Shown here one piece after another: positions 36,095-44,527 of a stretch of 51,716 nt of DNA (the stretch's first letter is position 1; each line of letters opens with the position of its first letter). The stretch comes from Phormidesmis priestleyi BC1401. Its GTDB lineage: Bacteria; Cyanobacteriota; Cyanobacteriia; Leptolyngbyales; Leptolyngbyaceae. Under the pieces are notes generated by a model. The model searched no databases. It worked only from the letters and a program-made list of their open reading frames with translations, and was not told the DNA's origin. The stretch lies in the NCBI RefSeq assembly GCF_001650195.1, contig NZ_LXYR01000037.1, positions 1 to 51,716 on the forward strand. Direction: 5' to 3'. The translations under genes were made by a program, and so were the position numbers.

Positions 36095-36994
36095 ATGAAA
36101 CGCTGTCAACCTCCTGCCCCGCTCAAGCCCGGTGATCTGCTGCGAGTCATTTCGCCGAGCGGCACTTTGAGAGAAATGAGTGCCCTTGAGCTAGGCGTAG
36201 AGGTGTGGCGCAAGCGAGGCTATCGAGTCGAATCAACCCCCGGATTTGACGATCGCCACGGCTATCTCGCCGGAACTGACGTAAACCGCCGCACACAGCT
36301 AGAGATTGCCCTCAACGATCCAGAGTGTAAAGGCATCCTCTGTGCCAGAGGCGGATATGGAGGAGCCAGACTGCTCGAAGATTGGACGTTTCCCTCAACA
36401 GATCCTAAGTGGCTAATCGGATTTTCTGACATCACCAGCCTGCTGTGGAGCTTTAGCCTTCAGGGAATTTCTGGAGTTCATGCGCCATTGTTGACAACGA
36501 TCTCCGCCGAGCCAGATTGGTCAAAAGAACGATTGTTTGATTGGGTCGAAGGTCGTCCGTTACGATCGCTCACAGGCTCCGGTTGGGGTGGCGGACAGGC
36601 AACTGGATTGTTACTTCCAGCCAATCTAACCGTTGCTACTCATATTCTCAATACGCCCTTACAACCTGATCTGTCGGGCATCGTTCTAGCGTTAGAGGAT
36701 GTGAGTGAAGCCCCTTATCGCATCGATCGAATGTTGACTCAGTGGCGATTATCGGGTGCATTCCAAAAAGTCTGCGCGATCGCGTTGGGGCGTTTTAGTC
36801 AATGCAATCCACCGAGCAACATTCCCAGCTTTACCACGAATGAAGTATTACACGATCGTCTCAGTGACTTAGGAATCCCGATCGTCTCTGATCTGCCTTT
36901 TGGTCACGATGGCGAAAATGCTGCTTTACCCGTTGGAGTTCCGGTTTTGTTAGATGGCGATCGCGGGATTCTCAGTTTTGATCCGTTGCGTTAG
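36095..36994 (+). CDS. LD-carboxypeptidase (S66 family)
   Basis: This 299-residue S66 serine peptidase is of the type that removes the terminal D-amino acid from muropeptides during peptidoglycan recycling. The catalytic triad is visible: Ser111 in the elbow IGFSDIT, Glu201 in LALEDVSEAPYRID and His271 in LPFGHDGENAALPVG. The RGGYG segment at 85-89 is also conserved. No signal peptide is present, so it is probably cytosolic. Its 3' end overlaps the convergent O-antigen-ligase-like gene by 23 bases. Confidence 0.88.
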   Translation: MKRCQPPAPLKPGDLLRVISPSGTLREMSALELGVEVWRKRGYRVESTPGFDDRHGYLAGTDVNRRTQLEIALNDPECKGILCARGGYGGARLLEDWTFPSTDPKWLIGFSDITSLLWSFSLQGISGVHAPLLTTISAEPDWSKERLFDWVEGRPLRSLTGSGWGGGQATGLLLPANLTVATHILNTPLQPDLSGIVLALEDVSEAPYRIDRMLTQWRLSGAFQKVCAIALGRFSQCNPPSNIPSFTTNEVLHDRLSDLGIPIVSDLPFGHDGENAALPVGVPVLLDGDRGILSFDPLR

Positions 36995-38279
36995 CGTTAA
37001 CGATTCGCTTGTTTACATCCCGAATAGATTGATTTGCAACTCCCCAAATTCCTGCAAGCAAAACCCAGCCCAATGTATTAATCCGCGCATCAAACAGCGT
37101 GATATCCAAAAAACTAAACAGCGTACAGGCAGCGAATGCCATCAAAAACGTGAAATAAATCAGTCGATCGCCGTTCAGAGTTCGCAGCGCTAACACTCCC
37201 TGAGCCATCACCCAACCCACCAAGCCATACAGCAATAGCGCCGCCGGGATTCCCGCTTCAGCCGACATCATCAGCAACAGATTGTGCGGATGCCCCAGCC
37301 AATAGTGCATCTGAGCATCATAGAGTTGCGTAAAGTTTCGCAGCCCCCATCCGGTTAAAGGACGCTGTTGCGTGAGTGACCAGGCAAACTTCCACTGCGT
37401 CGATCGCAGTTGGGCAACGGGGCGATCTTGATACATCTGGTCATTCAATCTCGCCCAAAAAAACGCTGGCACAACGACCCGAAACCAAGTCTGAAACGGA
37501 AGCGGCGCAAACGCGGCTCCTAGCATCACTCCGGCAACGGCTGCAACGATTCCAACAATCCAACGCCAGCCTTGATAGAGGGCAAAGGCGAGACAAGCCA
37601 GCAGCGCGATCGCCCAAGCATTGCGAGAGTTGGTGAGAATCAGCGCGATCGCGTCGATCGCCATCACACTTCCCAAGAAATACCAGAGCCGAGTTTGGCG
37701 TTTAGCTTCAACCCACAGCCCCAACCCCAACACAAACACCATCACAAAATAGCTAGCCAACACATTGGCATAGGTAAACACAGAAGCCATGCGTCCGGGA
37801 GGGTTACCCGTGGGTGCGATCGTCCATTCAATCAAGCCCCACAGCAGAGAAGGATGTCCGCCCCAGCTTAAATAGAGTTGCCCAAAGCCAATCAGCGTCA
37901 CCGGAATCGAAGTCAAAACCAGAGTCCAGGCGATGCGCCGCAGTTGATCAGAAGTCTGAATCAAGCCCCCCAGAGCCGGAAACACGATGAAAAAGGGCAA
38001 AAAGTTAAACAGCCCCAGAAACGCATTCTCGCGGTCGAACGCAACGCAAGCGGTAAACAGCAACCACACACCCAGCGCTGCGAATCCGAGATTAAGCGGC
38101 TGACGAATTAGGAATTTACCCTGCCGTCTCCAAATATCCAACGACGTGACCAGCAGCGCAACGCCGCCCAAAAAAGCGCTGAAAGGCAACAGAAACAACC
38201 CGATTTGAACGACGTTCCAGTGTCTTTGAAGCGCACGATCGGGGTGATCTTGAAGTCGAACGCCCAAAATCGTTCTCAA
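36972..38279 (-). CDS. O-antigen ligase/polymerase family membrane protein
   Basis: This 435-residue protein has about ten to twelve hydrophobic helices and a large extracytoplasmic loop. The Wzy/WaaL family motif is GWGLRNFTQLYDAQM followed by GHPHNLLLMM. Such proteins polymerise or attach surface polysaccharides in the plasma membrane. Its role here is not defined. The start overlaps the stop of the YaaW-like gene by four bases (ATGA), and its end overlaps the LD-carboxypeptidase gene. Confidence 0.82.
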   Translation of the reverse strand: MRTILGVRLQDHPDRALQRHWNVVQIGLFLLPFSAFLGGVALLVTSLDIWRRQGKFLIRQPLNLGFAALGVWLLFTACVAFDRENAFLGLFNFLPFFIVFPALGGLIQTSDQLRRIAWTLVLTSIPVTLIGFGQLYLSWGGHPSLLWGLIEWTIAPTGNPPGRMASVFTYANVLASYFVMVFVLGLGLWVEAKRQTRLWYFLGSVMAIDAIALILTNSRNAWAIALLACLAFALYQGWRWIVGIVAAVAGVMLGAAFAPLPFQTWFRVVVPAFFWARLNDQMYQDRPVAQLRSTQWKFAWSLTQQRPLTGWGLRNFTQLYDAQMHYWLGHPHNLLLMMSAEAGIPAALLLYGLVGWVMAQGVLALRTLNGDRLIYFTFLMAFAACTLFSFLDITLFDARINTLGWVLLAGIWGVANQSIRDVNKRIVNANATDQN

Positions 38280-39118
38280 ATCGCCTCAAAACACTCAGAG
38301 CGAGTTAAGCGAATCTGTGCCAATGCAAACACTGTCGGAATCACTCGACCGTAATTCGTAGAAATCGATCGCCACCCCAAATCAGCTAAAAACCACGCCC
38401 ACATTGCCGAGCCAGCCACCGCAAACACCGTCCGAGCCGCTCCATATCGGGCTGCGCTCACCGCCATTCCATGCCGCGCCATTCGCATCGACACATAGTT
38501 TTGAAACTGAGTTGCCGCTACAACGCCTCCTTGAGCCAGGGTTTCTTTGGCGATTTGATAACTGGCAAAATGCAGCGCAAACTGACGAGCCACGTGCTGC
38601 AACAGCATGGGTCGCACCAGCGAACTAATCGCGATCGCGCCGCCGCCCTTTAAGACTAGATTTAAGGGATCATTCTGCACCGGGAGCGGCAGTTGACTGG
38701 CAAGACTCGACTGCGAGACCGATCGCTGCACCCGTCGCGTCAAAACACTCTTTTCTGACGCGGGAAGCTGCTTCCAGGCGCGGTTGAGCAAGCTGAGAAA
38801 GATTTCGGCTTCTAAATCAGTGGTGGACATTGAGCCAGCGTAGGGCAGCTTCAAATAGCGACAGACTTGGATCAAAATCTGGCGATAGCTCACCTGACCC
38901 GTTTGGCGACGCAGCACCGTCACGCCATCAGCTCCCAAATAGCGAAAGCGATCGTCGATCGCATCGAGCCAATCTTCGCGATCTTGACTCTGCACCTCGA
39001 TCGGGTTGGGCGTTCTGACGTAATCTAACGGGTTAAACTTGGGACGGAACAAAATTTCTGTCAAGTCCCGCAACTCGTCTTCCGTCGCTAACTCTAACGC
39101 GGTTCTCAGTTCGTCCAC
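38276..39118 (-). CDS. YaaW-family (UPF0174-like) protein
   Basis: This 280-residue protein resembles the YaaW/UPF0174 group. An N-terminal helical domain starts with ELRTALELATEDELRDLTEI. A central region binds no recognisable ligand, and the C-terminal part is alanine-rich with two or three hydrophobic helices (for example TVFAVAGSAMWAWFLADLGW). Function is unknown. It is coupled to the downstream O-antigen-ligase-like gene by a four-base overlap, which suggests a joint envelope role, by inference only. Confidence 0.65.
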   Translation of the reverse strand: MDELRTALELATEDELRDLTEILFRPKFNPLDYVRTPNPIEVQSQDREDWLDAIDDRFRYLGADGVTVLRRQTGQVSYRQILIQVCRYLKLPYAGSMSTTDLEAEIFLSLLNRAWKQLPASEKSVLTRRVQRSVSQSSLASQLPLPVQNDPLNLVLKGGGAIAISSLVRPMLLQHVARQFALHFASYQIAKETLAQGGVVAATQFQNYVSMRMARHGMAVSAARYGAARTVFAVAGSAMWAWFLADLGWRSISTNYGRVIPTVFALAQIRLTRSECFEAI

Positions 39119-39225
39119 TCGTAGGCTCCTCTAGTGCAGGGTGATGGCAACCTCCCACATTCTACATAAAGGCAGGGGAGAGTTATTGATTCTTTCGATT
39201 ATAGGAAACTCAAAACTCTTTTATC

Positions 39226-40296
39226 ATGACCGATTCTCACTTTGATATTGCTGTAATTGGCGCAGGGGTAGCGGGTCTAACCTGTGCTCAGCAACTCCAC
39301 CAGGCAGGCTATCGCGTCGTGGTGATTGAGAAATCTCGTGGAATGGGAGGGCGCTTGGCAACTCGACGGTTGCAGGGCACTCATGCCGATCATGGGGTGT
39401 GTTACTTAAAGCCCAAAGACGATCGCTTCAAAGCCCTAATTACAACGCTGCTCAATCGCTCGATTCTGCAACCTTGGACTGACACTATCTACGAACTCAA
39501 TGCTGAAGGTCAACTAATCGCGCCTCCCGAAGCTGATCGCGATTCGCGCTATGCCTCGCCGACTGGAATCTCGACGATCGCCAAGTTTCTCGGCACTGGA
39601 CTAACCATCCATCTCAATCAGCGAGTCGAAGCTATTCGTCCAGTTAATCAGACTTGGGAATTGCAGGTTGAACCCGATGGAACTCGATCGGGGATCACAG
39701 CAACCGCGATCATCAGCGCAATTCCGGCGACCCAAGCGGTGACGTTATTAGAACGTATTCCAGAAAGTGCAGAAGTCTTGACTCGGCTGCGATCGATTCA
39801 ATTTTCGGCTTGCATTAGCGCGATCGCCGTCTACTCCCCACAAGACCTGTCAGCCATTCCCTGGAAAGGGGTGACCAGCATCCACGATCCAGAAATCGGA
39901 TGGGTCGGGTTAGATAGCAGCAAGCAAAATTCACCGTCCCAGCCTGTCGTCGTTGTTCAAAGCACGGCTGCGTTTGCAAATCGTCATTTAGAAACCACTG
40001 ACCTGCATCCGATCGGACAAGCACTCTTAAACAGAGCCGCTCAATTTCTAGAACCCTGGTTAGCGACTCCCGAAGTTCTGCAAGTTCATCGCTGGCGCTA
40101 TGCGTTTCCGATCAATCCTTTGACCGAGCCGTTTTTGAGCGCCAACACGACCTCACCATTACTATTCACAGGCGATTGGTGTGGCGGAAATCGAGTCGAA
40201 AGCGCTTTCTTAGCAGGATCGTCAACCGCGAAGCAAATCAACAGCCAACTGCACACCCGATCGCTGCCCGATCGCTTTTGGGAGACGATCTACTAA
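39226..40296 (+). CDS. Renalase-like NAD(P)/FAD-dependent oxidoreductase
   Basis: This 356-residue flavoprotein has an N-terminal Rossmann FAD site AVIGAGVAGLTCAQQL with Glu35 in VVIEKSRGMGGRLATRR, the arrangement of the renalase/amine-oxidase-like family. Near the C-terminus, LFTGDWCGGNRVESAFLAG is the second FAD-binding motif. Bacterial renalases reoxidise wrongly reduced nicotinamides, but the cyanobacterial substrates are not established. It is followed by a GC-rich hairpin. Confidence 0.85.
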   Translation: MTDSHFDIAVIGAGVAGLTCAQQLHQAGYRVVVIEKSRGMGGRLATRRLQGTHADHGVCYLKPKDDRFKALITTLLNRSILQPWTDTIYELNAEGQLIAPPEADRDSRYASPTGISTIAKFLGTGLTIHLNQRVEAIRPVNQTWELQVEPDGTRSGITATAIISAIPATQAVTLLERIPESAEVLTRLRSIQFSACISAIAVYSPQDLSAIPWKGVTSIHDPEIGWVGLDSSKQNSPSQPVVVVQSTAAFANRHLETTDLHPIGQALLNRAAQFLEPWLATPEVLQVHRWRYAFPINPLTEPFLSANTTSPLLFTGDWCGGNRVESAFLAGSSTAKQINSQLHTRSLPDRFWETIY

Positions 40297-40306
40297 CCAT
40301 TAAAAT

Positions 40307-40331
40307 TCCCCAAACCAGTGCGGCTTGGGGA
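40307..40331. terminator. Hairpin between convergent genes
   Basis: Arms TCCCCAA plus CC pair with GG plus TTGGGGA across a short loop, with one mismatch pair. It starts 10 bases after the oxidoreductase stop and lies 99 bases from the end of the opposing small-protein gene. It is well placed as a bidirectional terminator. Confidence 0.6.
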
Positions 40332-40429
40332 TGGGGTGAGATTCACTGATCTGCACATTCGAGGAGAGGGGCACAACCTGGTTGAACTCTCAGCCCGTCT
40401 AAAGATTTAGCGATTTGAACTTCAAATCT

Positions 40430-40621
40430 CTAGACATCAGCAGCGCCTTCATTGCCTCTGCCGCCTGCACCTTCTTGATCGCCTTCAGCATCATCCATAC
40501 GGTTGCTGTCGTAGCGTCTTCCTCTGGTCATCCGACCCGTGTTGGTGCGCTTACGAAACTTACGAGCATAAGCCTGGTTGCGGAGAGCTTTTTCTTTTTT
40601 TTGGTTGCGGCGCTTAGCCAT
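40430..40621 (-). CDS. Small very basic cyanobacterial protein
   Basis: This 63-residue protein has a strongly basic N-terminal half (MAKRRNQKKEKALRNQAYAR and a following KFRKR) and a glycine/acid-rich tail. An excellent ribosome-binding site AAAGGGG lies about six bases before the ATG, which favours this strand over an overlapping frame on the plus strand. The composition resembles small ribosome- or nucleic-acid-associated proteins. I recall similar short proteins from cyanobacteria but know no function. Confidence 0.65.
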   Translation of the reverse strand: MAKRRNQKKEKALRNQAYARKFRKRTNTGRMTRGRRYDSNRMDDAEGDQEGAGGRGNEGAADV

Positions 40622-40778
40622 GTTTACCCCTTTGAGACATCTATTAGCGAATGGTGTAAATGACGATCGTAGTTTTTGAGAACTCGGTTTAGCTCTCAGA
40701 AAAAGAGTTAGAGAATCACTCTAACATAATCTCGATGGTCATTCAGACTACAGGGTATCGCGAAATCGTGGATTTTTC

Positions 40779-42140
40779 TCACAGCCTGATCAAGTCTGCT
40801 GCGAGGGCTAGTGCATCTTCACGGGTTGTAATCTTGCCTTCTGCCCGTGCCAGTTGCAAAGCCGCCAATAGCTGCCCGATGCGAGGTCCTGCTACCAGGT
40901 TTAGGGCACTCATCAAATCCTGTCCGGTCAACAAAGGAGTCGGATGAGCAACCGGATCGTCTGCGTTTAAGAACCGTCGAATCAGCATTGAAATCGCTTC
41001 TAAAGGAGTTCCGGCGGCGATCGCTAAAATCGCCAACGCGGGAAACGTCGCCCCCACTTCCTTAAAGAAAAAATACTGGTCTGCCAATGTCCATTCCTCG
41101 ATCGGACTGCCAGCATCAAATCGAGGCAACTCCTTCAGTGCAACGCTCACCGACTGAATCTCAGCCCGACTGTATTTTAATCGCCATAGCTGCGCCTCCG
41201 CCTGCTGGGGGTCAGACGCTAACAGGCTGGCTAACTTAGCGATCGTCAGCCAAGTCCGAGCCGACCCAGACGCTTTCGGTTCAGACTGACCCGCATTTGA
41301 CGGTGACCCGCCCCGAATGCTCCGAGCTAGTTCGGTGGCAAATTCAGCCCAGGTTTCTTGGAAAATTACCGTAGTCTGATCGATCCCAAGCAGTCGCGCC
41401 AAACTTTGGGCATCGGCACTCGGAAACCAATCGTGCAGCAGCCCATCTTGCCAAGCTGCGTTTAGCCAAGGCGTGCCGCGATCGCTGCTCAACAAATAGT
41501 TCAACTCAGACTGCACTCGCTCTGCCGCAATCTGCCGCAGTTTAGGAGCCAGTTGCCGAATCACCCGCTGAGTTTCTGGCTCTAACGAAAATCCTAGCTG
41601 GGCAGCCTGACGATACGCCCGTAGTAACCTTAACGGGTCTTCTGCCAGATTTTCTGCACACACCATGCGAAGCAGCCCGCGTTTGAGGTCGATGTGACCT
41701 TGAAGCGGGTCGAGCAGTTGAGCCGTGTGGGGGTTGTAAGCGATCGCGTTCACCGTGAAGTCTCGTCGCCGCAGATCGGCATCCAAACTAGCGCCGACCT
41801 GCTGGGCAAAATCTGCCGTTCCTTGCTCAAAGACCACTCGTGCAATTTGGCGATCGGCATCTAGCAAGACAAACCCGGCTCGATAGTGACGCGCGATCGC
41901 CTGAGCGGTTTCAACTGCACCCGTCGGCAGCACAAAATCTAAATCGAGATAGTCAGAAGGGCGATCGAGCAACGCATCGCGAACGGTTCCTCCGACTAGA
42001 CAGGCAGAGGGTGGCAGCCAGTTGAGGCTAAAGGGCCAGGTTTCAGGAGATAGGGCAGAAGAGGCAACCAAAACGTCTTGCCAACAATCTAAACGGTGAT
42101 TCAATGCAAACTCATCCCAAACACAATGCTTGCGAAACAA
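40779..42140 (-). CDS. cca: CCA tRNA nucleotidyltransferase (class II)
   Basis: This 453-residue class II nucleotidyltransferase adds or repairs the 3' CCA of tRNAs. Motif A is LVGGTVRDALL followed by the metal-binding DLDF (Asp66 and Asp68). Motif B is RRRDFTVNAIAY, and motif D-like EDPLRLLRAYRQAAQLGF follows. The C-terminal body is helical. There is a low-complexity Ser/Gly insertion around RGGSPSNAGQSEPKASGSA. The ATG at 42140 is the only ATG before motif A, but homologues may start about 22 codons later, so the first residues are uncertain. Confidence 0.9.
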   Translation of the reverse strand: MFRKHCVWDEFALNHRLDCWQDVLVASSALSPETWPFSLNWLPPSACLVGGTVRDALLDRPSDYLDLDFVLPTGAVETAQAIARHYRAGFVLLDADRQIARVVFEQGTADFAQQVGASLDADLRRRDFTVNAIAYNPHTAQLLDPLQGHIDLKRGLLRMVCAENLAEDPLRLLRAYRQAAQLGFSLEPETQRVIRQLAPKLRQIAAERVQSELNYLLSSDRGTPWLNAAWQDGLLHDWFPSADAQSLARLLGIDQTTVIFQETWAEFATELARSIRGGSPSNAGQSEPKASGSARTWLTIAKLASLLASDPQQAEAQLWRLKYSRAEIQSVSVALKELPRFDAGSPIEEWTLADQYFFFKEVGATFPALAILAIAAGTPLEAISMLIRRFLNADDPVAHPTPLLTGQDLMSALNLVAGPRIGQLLAALQLARAEGKITTREDALALAADLIRL

Positions 42141-42434
42141 CTTTGTGAAACAGAATCAGACTGCAACACGCTTTTATCCGGCAGATCTTTAGTATGACGA
42201 TTCAAGATTGAAGAAGGGTGAGCGTCTGGCAGAAATCCACTAATCTCGGACTCGATCGCGCAGACAAACTGATTGAGCACCGTCTCCCAAATGAGCGACA
42301 TAAATCAACCTGAAAGCCCATGATCAATTCGTTCGCCTGAGTTAGAGTAACAGAAAAGCATCTCGATTCCCGATTCGTCTCTAAGAGTCAGAACGCCACT
42401 CTAATTTTTAGTGATCACAAAGAGATTGACCCCC

Positions 42435-42683
42435 ATGTGTATTTGCGTAAACTGCCACTATGTAGACCGTTGCACCACCTACCACGCGGTCGAAGATCAG
42501 CACGAGCAGGCTCACCTAACCGAAACTCCAGATTTTGAGGCATCTGAGCCAACCATCAACGTCAACATTCGCGATCGCACTGACTACATTGAGATGGAGT
42601 GGGATGTGGTAGGCTGCCTGAGCTTTCAAAAAGAGCAAGGCAAGTGGGCAAAACTGCGCCCTGGAGAACTCGTCCCCACTTGA
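42435..42683 (+). CDS. ycf34: Ycf34 iron-sulphur protein
   Basis: This 82-residue Ycf34 is found in cyanobacteria and red-algal plastids. The N-terminus MCICVNCHYVDRC gives Cys2, Cys4, Cys7 and Cys13, and TYHAVEDQHEQAHLT and PTINVNIR complete the family pattern. The Synechocystis protein is reported to bind an iron-sulphur cluster and to affect photosynthetic electron transport. The ATG at 42435 is chosen because the family always starts at MC. An upstream GTG adds eight unrelated residues. Confidence 0.93.
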   Translation: MCICVNCHYVDRCTTYHAVEDQHEQAHLTETPDFEASEPTINVNIRDRTDYIEMEWDVVGCLSFQKEQGKWAKLRPGELVPT

Positions 42684-42796
42684 CAATCTGGAGGAATGAC
42701 ACAAATCTTTAACTCATAAAAGTAATTAGATCTCAAAGGTTGGGAACAGTAGGGCGAAAATCAATACCTGTCCTCTACTAAACTCAGCTTAGATTT

Positions 42797-44257
42797 ATGA
42801 GCCTTCCTTCTGCCAATCGTTCAGCGGTCTTTGCGATCGCGCTGACTGTTGGTTTTGCATCGTCTCTCGTCGGCATCTCATCCGCAGTTGCTCAAACTGA
42901 AGCTCCCGCGTCGATCACGGCTCCTCTTCCACTAGCGCCTCAGCCCCTTGAAGCGGCTAAAACTCAGCAAGAAGCTCAGAAATTCTATAGTCAAGGAGAA
43001 GGCAAAGCCAGAGCCGCAGATTATCGCGGCGCATTAGAAGACTATAACCAGGCGCTTCGACTTAATCCTGATTTTAGTCAGGGTTATGTGGCGCGAGGAG
43101 TGGCGCGATCGAATATCGGCGATCAGTCTGGTGCCCTCGAAGATTTCGATCAGGCGATTAGACTTAACCCTGCCGACGCGACCGCCTATGCTCAGAGAGG
43201 AACCACCCGCGTCAAGTTGGGCAACCCTGAAGGAGCGCTAGCAGACTTAGACAAAGCCCTAGAGTTAGATCCCAATTTAGCAGCAGCTTACGTGAATCGG
43301 GGCTATGTGCGATCGCAGGCTAACGATGCAGATAGCGCGATCGCTGATTTTGATCAAGCGCTGCGAATTCAGCCCAGCTATGCGCCTGCCTTACTGAATC
43401 GCGGGTTTGCCTATTTCACCAAGGGCGATCGTCAAGCCGCCATCAGTGACTTTAACCAAGCGATCAAACTTCAGCCCAATTACGCTGAGGCTTATATTAG
43501 TCGAGGCACCCTCAATTATGAGATAGGCGAAGATGATGCAGCCGTTAAAGATTTCAGTCAAGCTATTCGCCTCAATCCCACCAATGGATCTGCTTACTAC
43601 GATCGGGGATTAGCCCACTCTAAGCTTGGCAATCTCGAAGCCGCCCAAGCAGACTTTACAAAAGTGGTGCAACTCACGCCTGATAAGCCAGAAGTCTTTC
43701 TGCAACGGGGCATGGTCTACGCGGCTCTCGAAGATCCTCAAAGTGCGATCGCAGACTATAACCAAGCGCTCAAACTCAAGCCCGACTACGCCGAAGCGCT
43801 CAAAAGTCGGGGTGACTTGCTCACCGCAACCGGAGACAAACAAGGCGCACTCAAAGACTATGACCAAGCCGTGCAGGTGCGGTCTACCTTTGCGTCTGCT
43901 TATACAAGCCGCGCTGAAACTCGATCGCAGCTCGGCGATCGTCAGGGCGCAATCTCAGACTACAGTCAAGCCGTCAGCCTCAACGCCAACGATGCCACAG
44001 CTTTTGAGAAGCGGGGCAAAGCCAGAATGGAGATGGGCGACGAGAGAGGCGCGATCGCAGACTTTTCTCAAACGCTGCGCATTGATGCGAGTGTGGCAGA
44101 TGCTTACTACAATCGCGGAGTCTTGCTCGCCAAGTTGGGCAACCGACCCGACGCGATCGCTGATTTGCGCCAAGCAGGGGAGCTTTATCTTCAACAGGGT
44201 CAAGCAGATGGCTATCGCAACACGATCGACCAAATCAGTCAGTTAAAGAACCTCTAA
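42797..44257 (+). CDS. Exported TPR protein with twelve repeats
   Basis: This 486-residue protein has a signal peptide (about residues 10-33, ending near SSAVAQ), then twelve near-consecutive 34-residue tetratricopeptide repeats from about residue 54 to 465. Each has the A-x-G-AL-DY-QAL-L-P pattern. It should be a periplasmic or lumenal binding scaffold, and partners are unknown. The last Leu codon and the TAA stop lie inside the left end of a palindromic element (44254-44387), so the natural C-terminus may have been slightly longer or different. Confidence 0.85.
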   Translation: MSLPSANRSAVFAIALTVGFASSLVGISSAVAQTEAPASITAPLPLAPQPLEAAKTQQEAQKFYSQGEGKARAADYRGALEDYNQALRLNPDFSQGYVARGVARSNIGDQSGALEDFDQAIRLNPADATAYAQRGTTRVKLGNPEGALADLDKALELDPNLAAAYVNRGYVRSQANDADSAIADFDQALRIQPSYAPALLNRGFAYFTKGDRQAAISDFNQAIKLQPNYAEAYISRGTLNYEIGEDDAAVKDFSQAIRLNPTNGSAYYDRGLAHSKLGNLEAAQADFTKVVQLTPDKPEVFLQRGMVYAALEDPQSAIADYNQALKLKPDYAEALKSRGDLLTATGDKQGALKDYDQAVQVRSTFASAYTSRAETRSQLGDRQGAISDYSQAVSLNANDATAFEKRGKARMEMGDERGAIADFSQTLRIDASVADAYYNRGVLLAKLGNRPDAIADLRQAGELYLQQGQADGYRNTIDQISQLKNL

Positions 44258-44387
44258 GTAGGCGGACAGAATCAACGGTAAGACGCGTTTCGGCTCTGCT
44301 CAACGCTCAAAGCCAGAACTCCCAACGGGTTGAGCGGAGCCGAAACCCATTCACACGAGTTGACTTTCATTGCGTCTGTCTACTTAG
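44254..44387. repeat. Palindromic MITE-like element
   Basis: The ends carry imperfect inverted repeats beginning CTAAGTAG on both sides (15 of 19 positions match). An inner pair of 18-base arms (44287-44304 and 44329-44346, one G-T wobble) contains GTTTCGGCTC. The whole unit can fold into a long hairpin and would also serve as a terminator for the TPR gene. No transposase and no clear target duplication are seen. Confidence 0.65.
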
Positions 44388-44527
44388 AATCGCCCGTTCA
44401 CTATCCCAGAGATCCCTATCTTCGATAGAGTAGATCTAACTACGTCCTGTTTGTGAAGACCTTAAAACTTTACTAACAGGGCGTTTGTAGTTCGATCGAG
44501 ATAAGCACTGTCTTACAGGGGTGGGAG

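Noticed and set aside
36972-36994. Overlap of the convergent LD-carboxypeptidase and O-antigen-ligase-like genes as a sign of misassembly
   Set aside because: Both proteins are full length and end at family-typical positions, so a 23-base convergent overlap is plausible biology.
42101-42301. 66-codon minus-strand frame overlapping the start of the cca gene
   Set aside because: It overlaps the cca N-terminus by 40 bases in another frame, has only a weak ribosome-binding site and no recognisable features.
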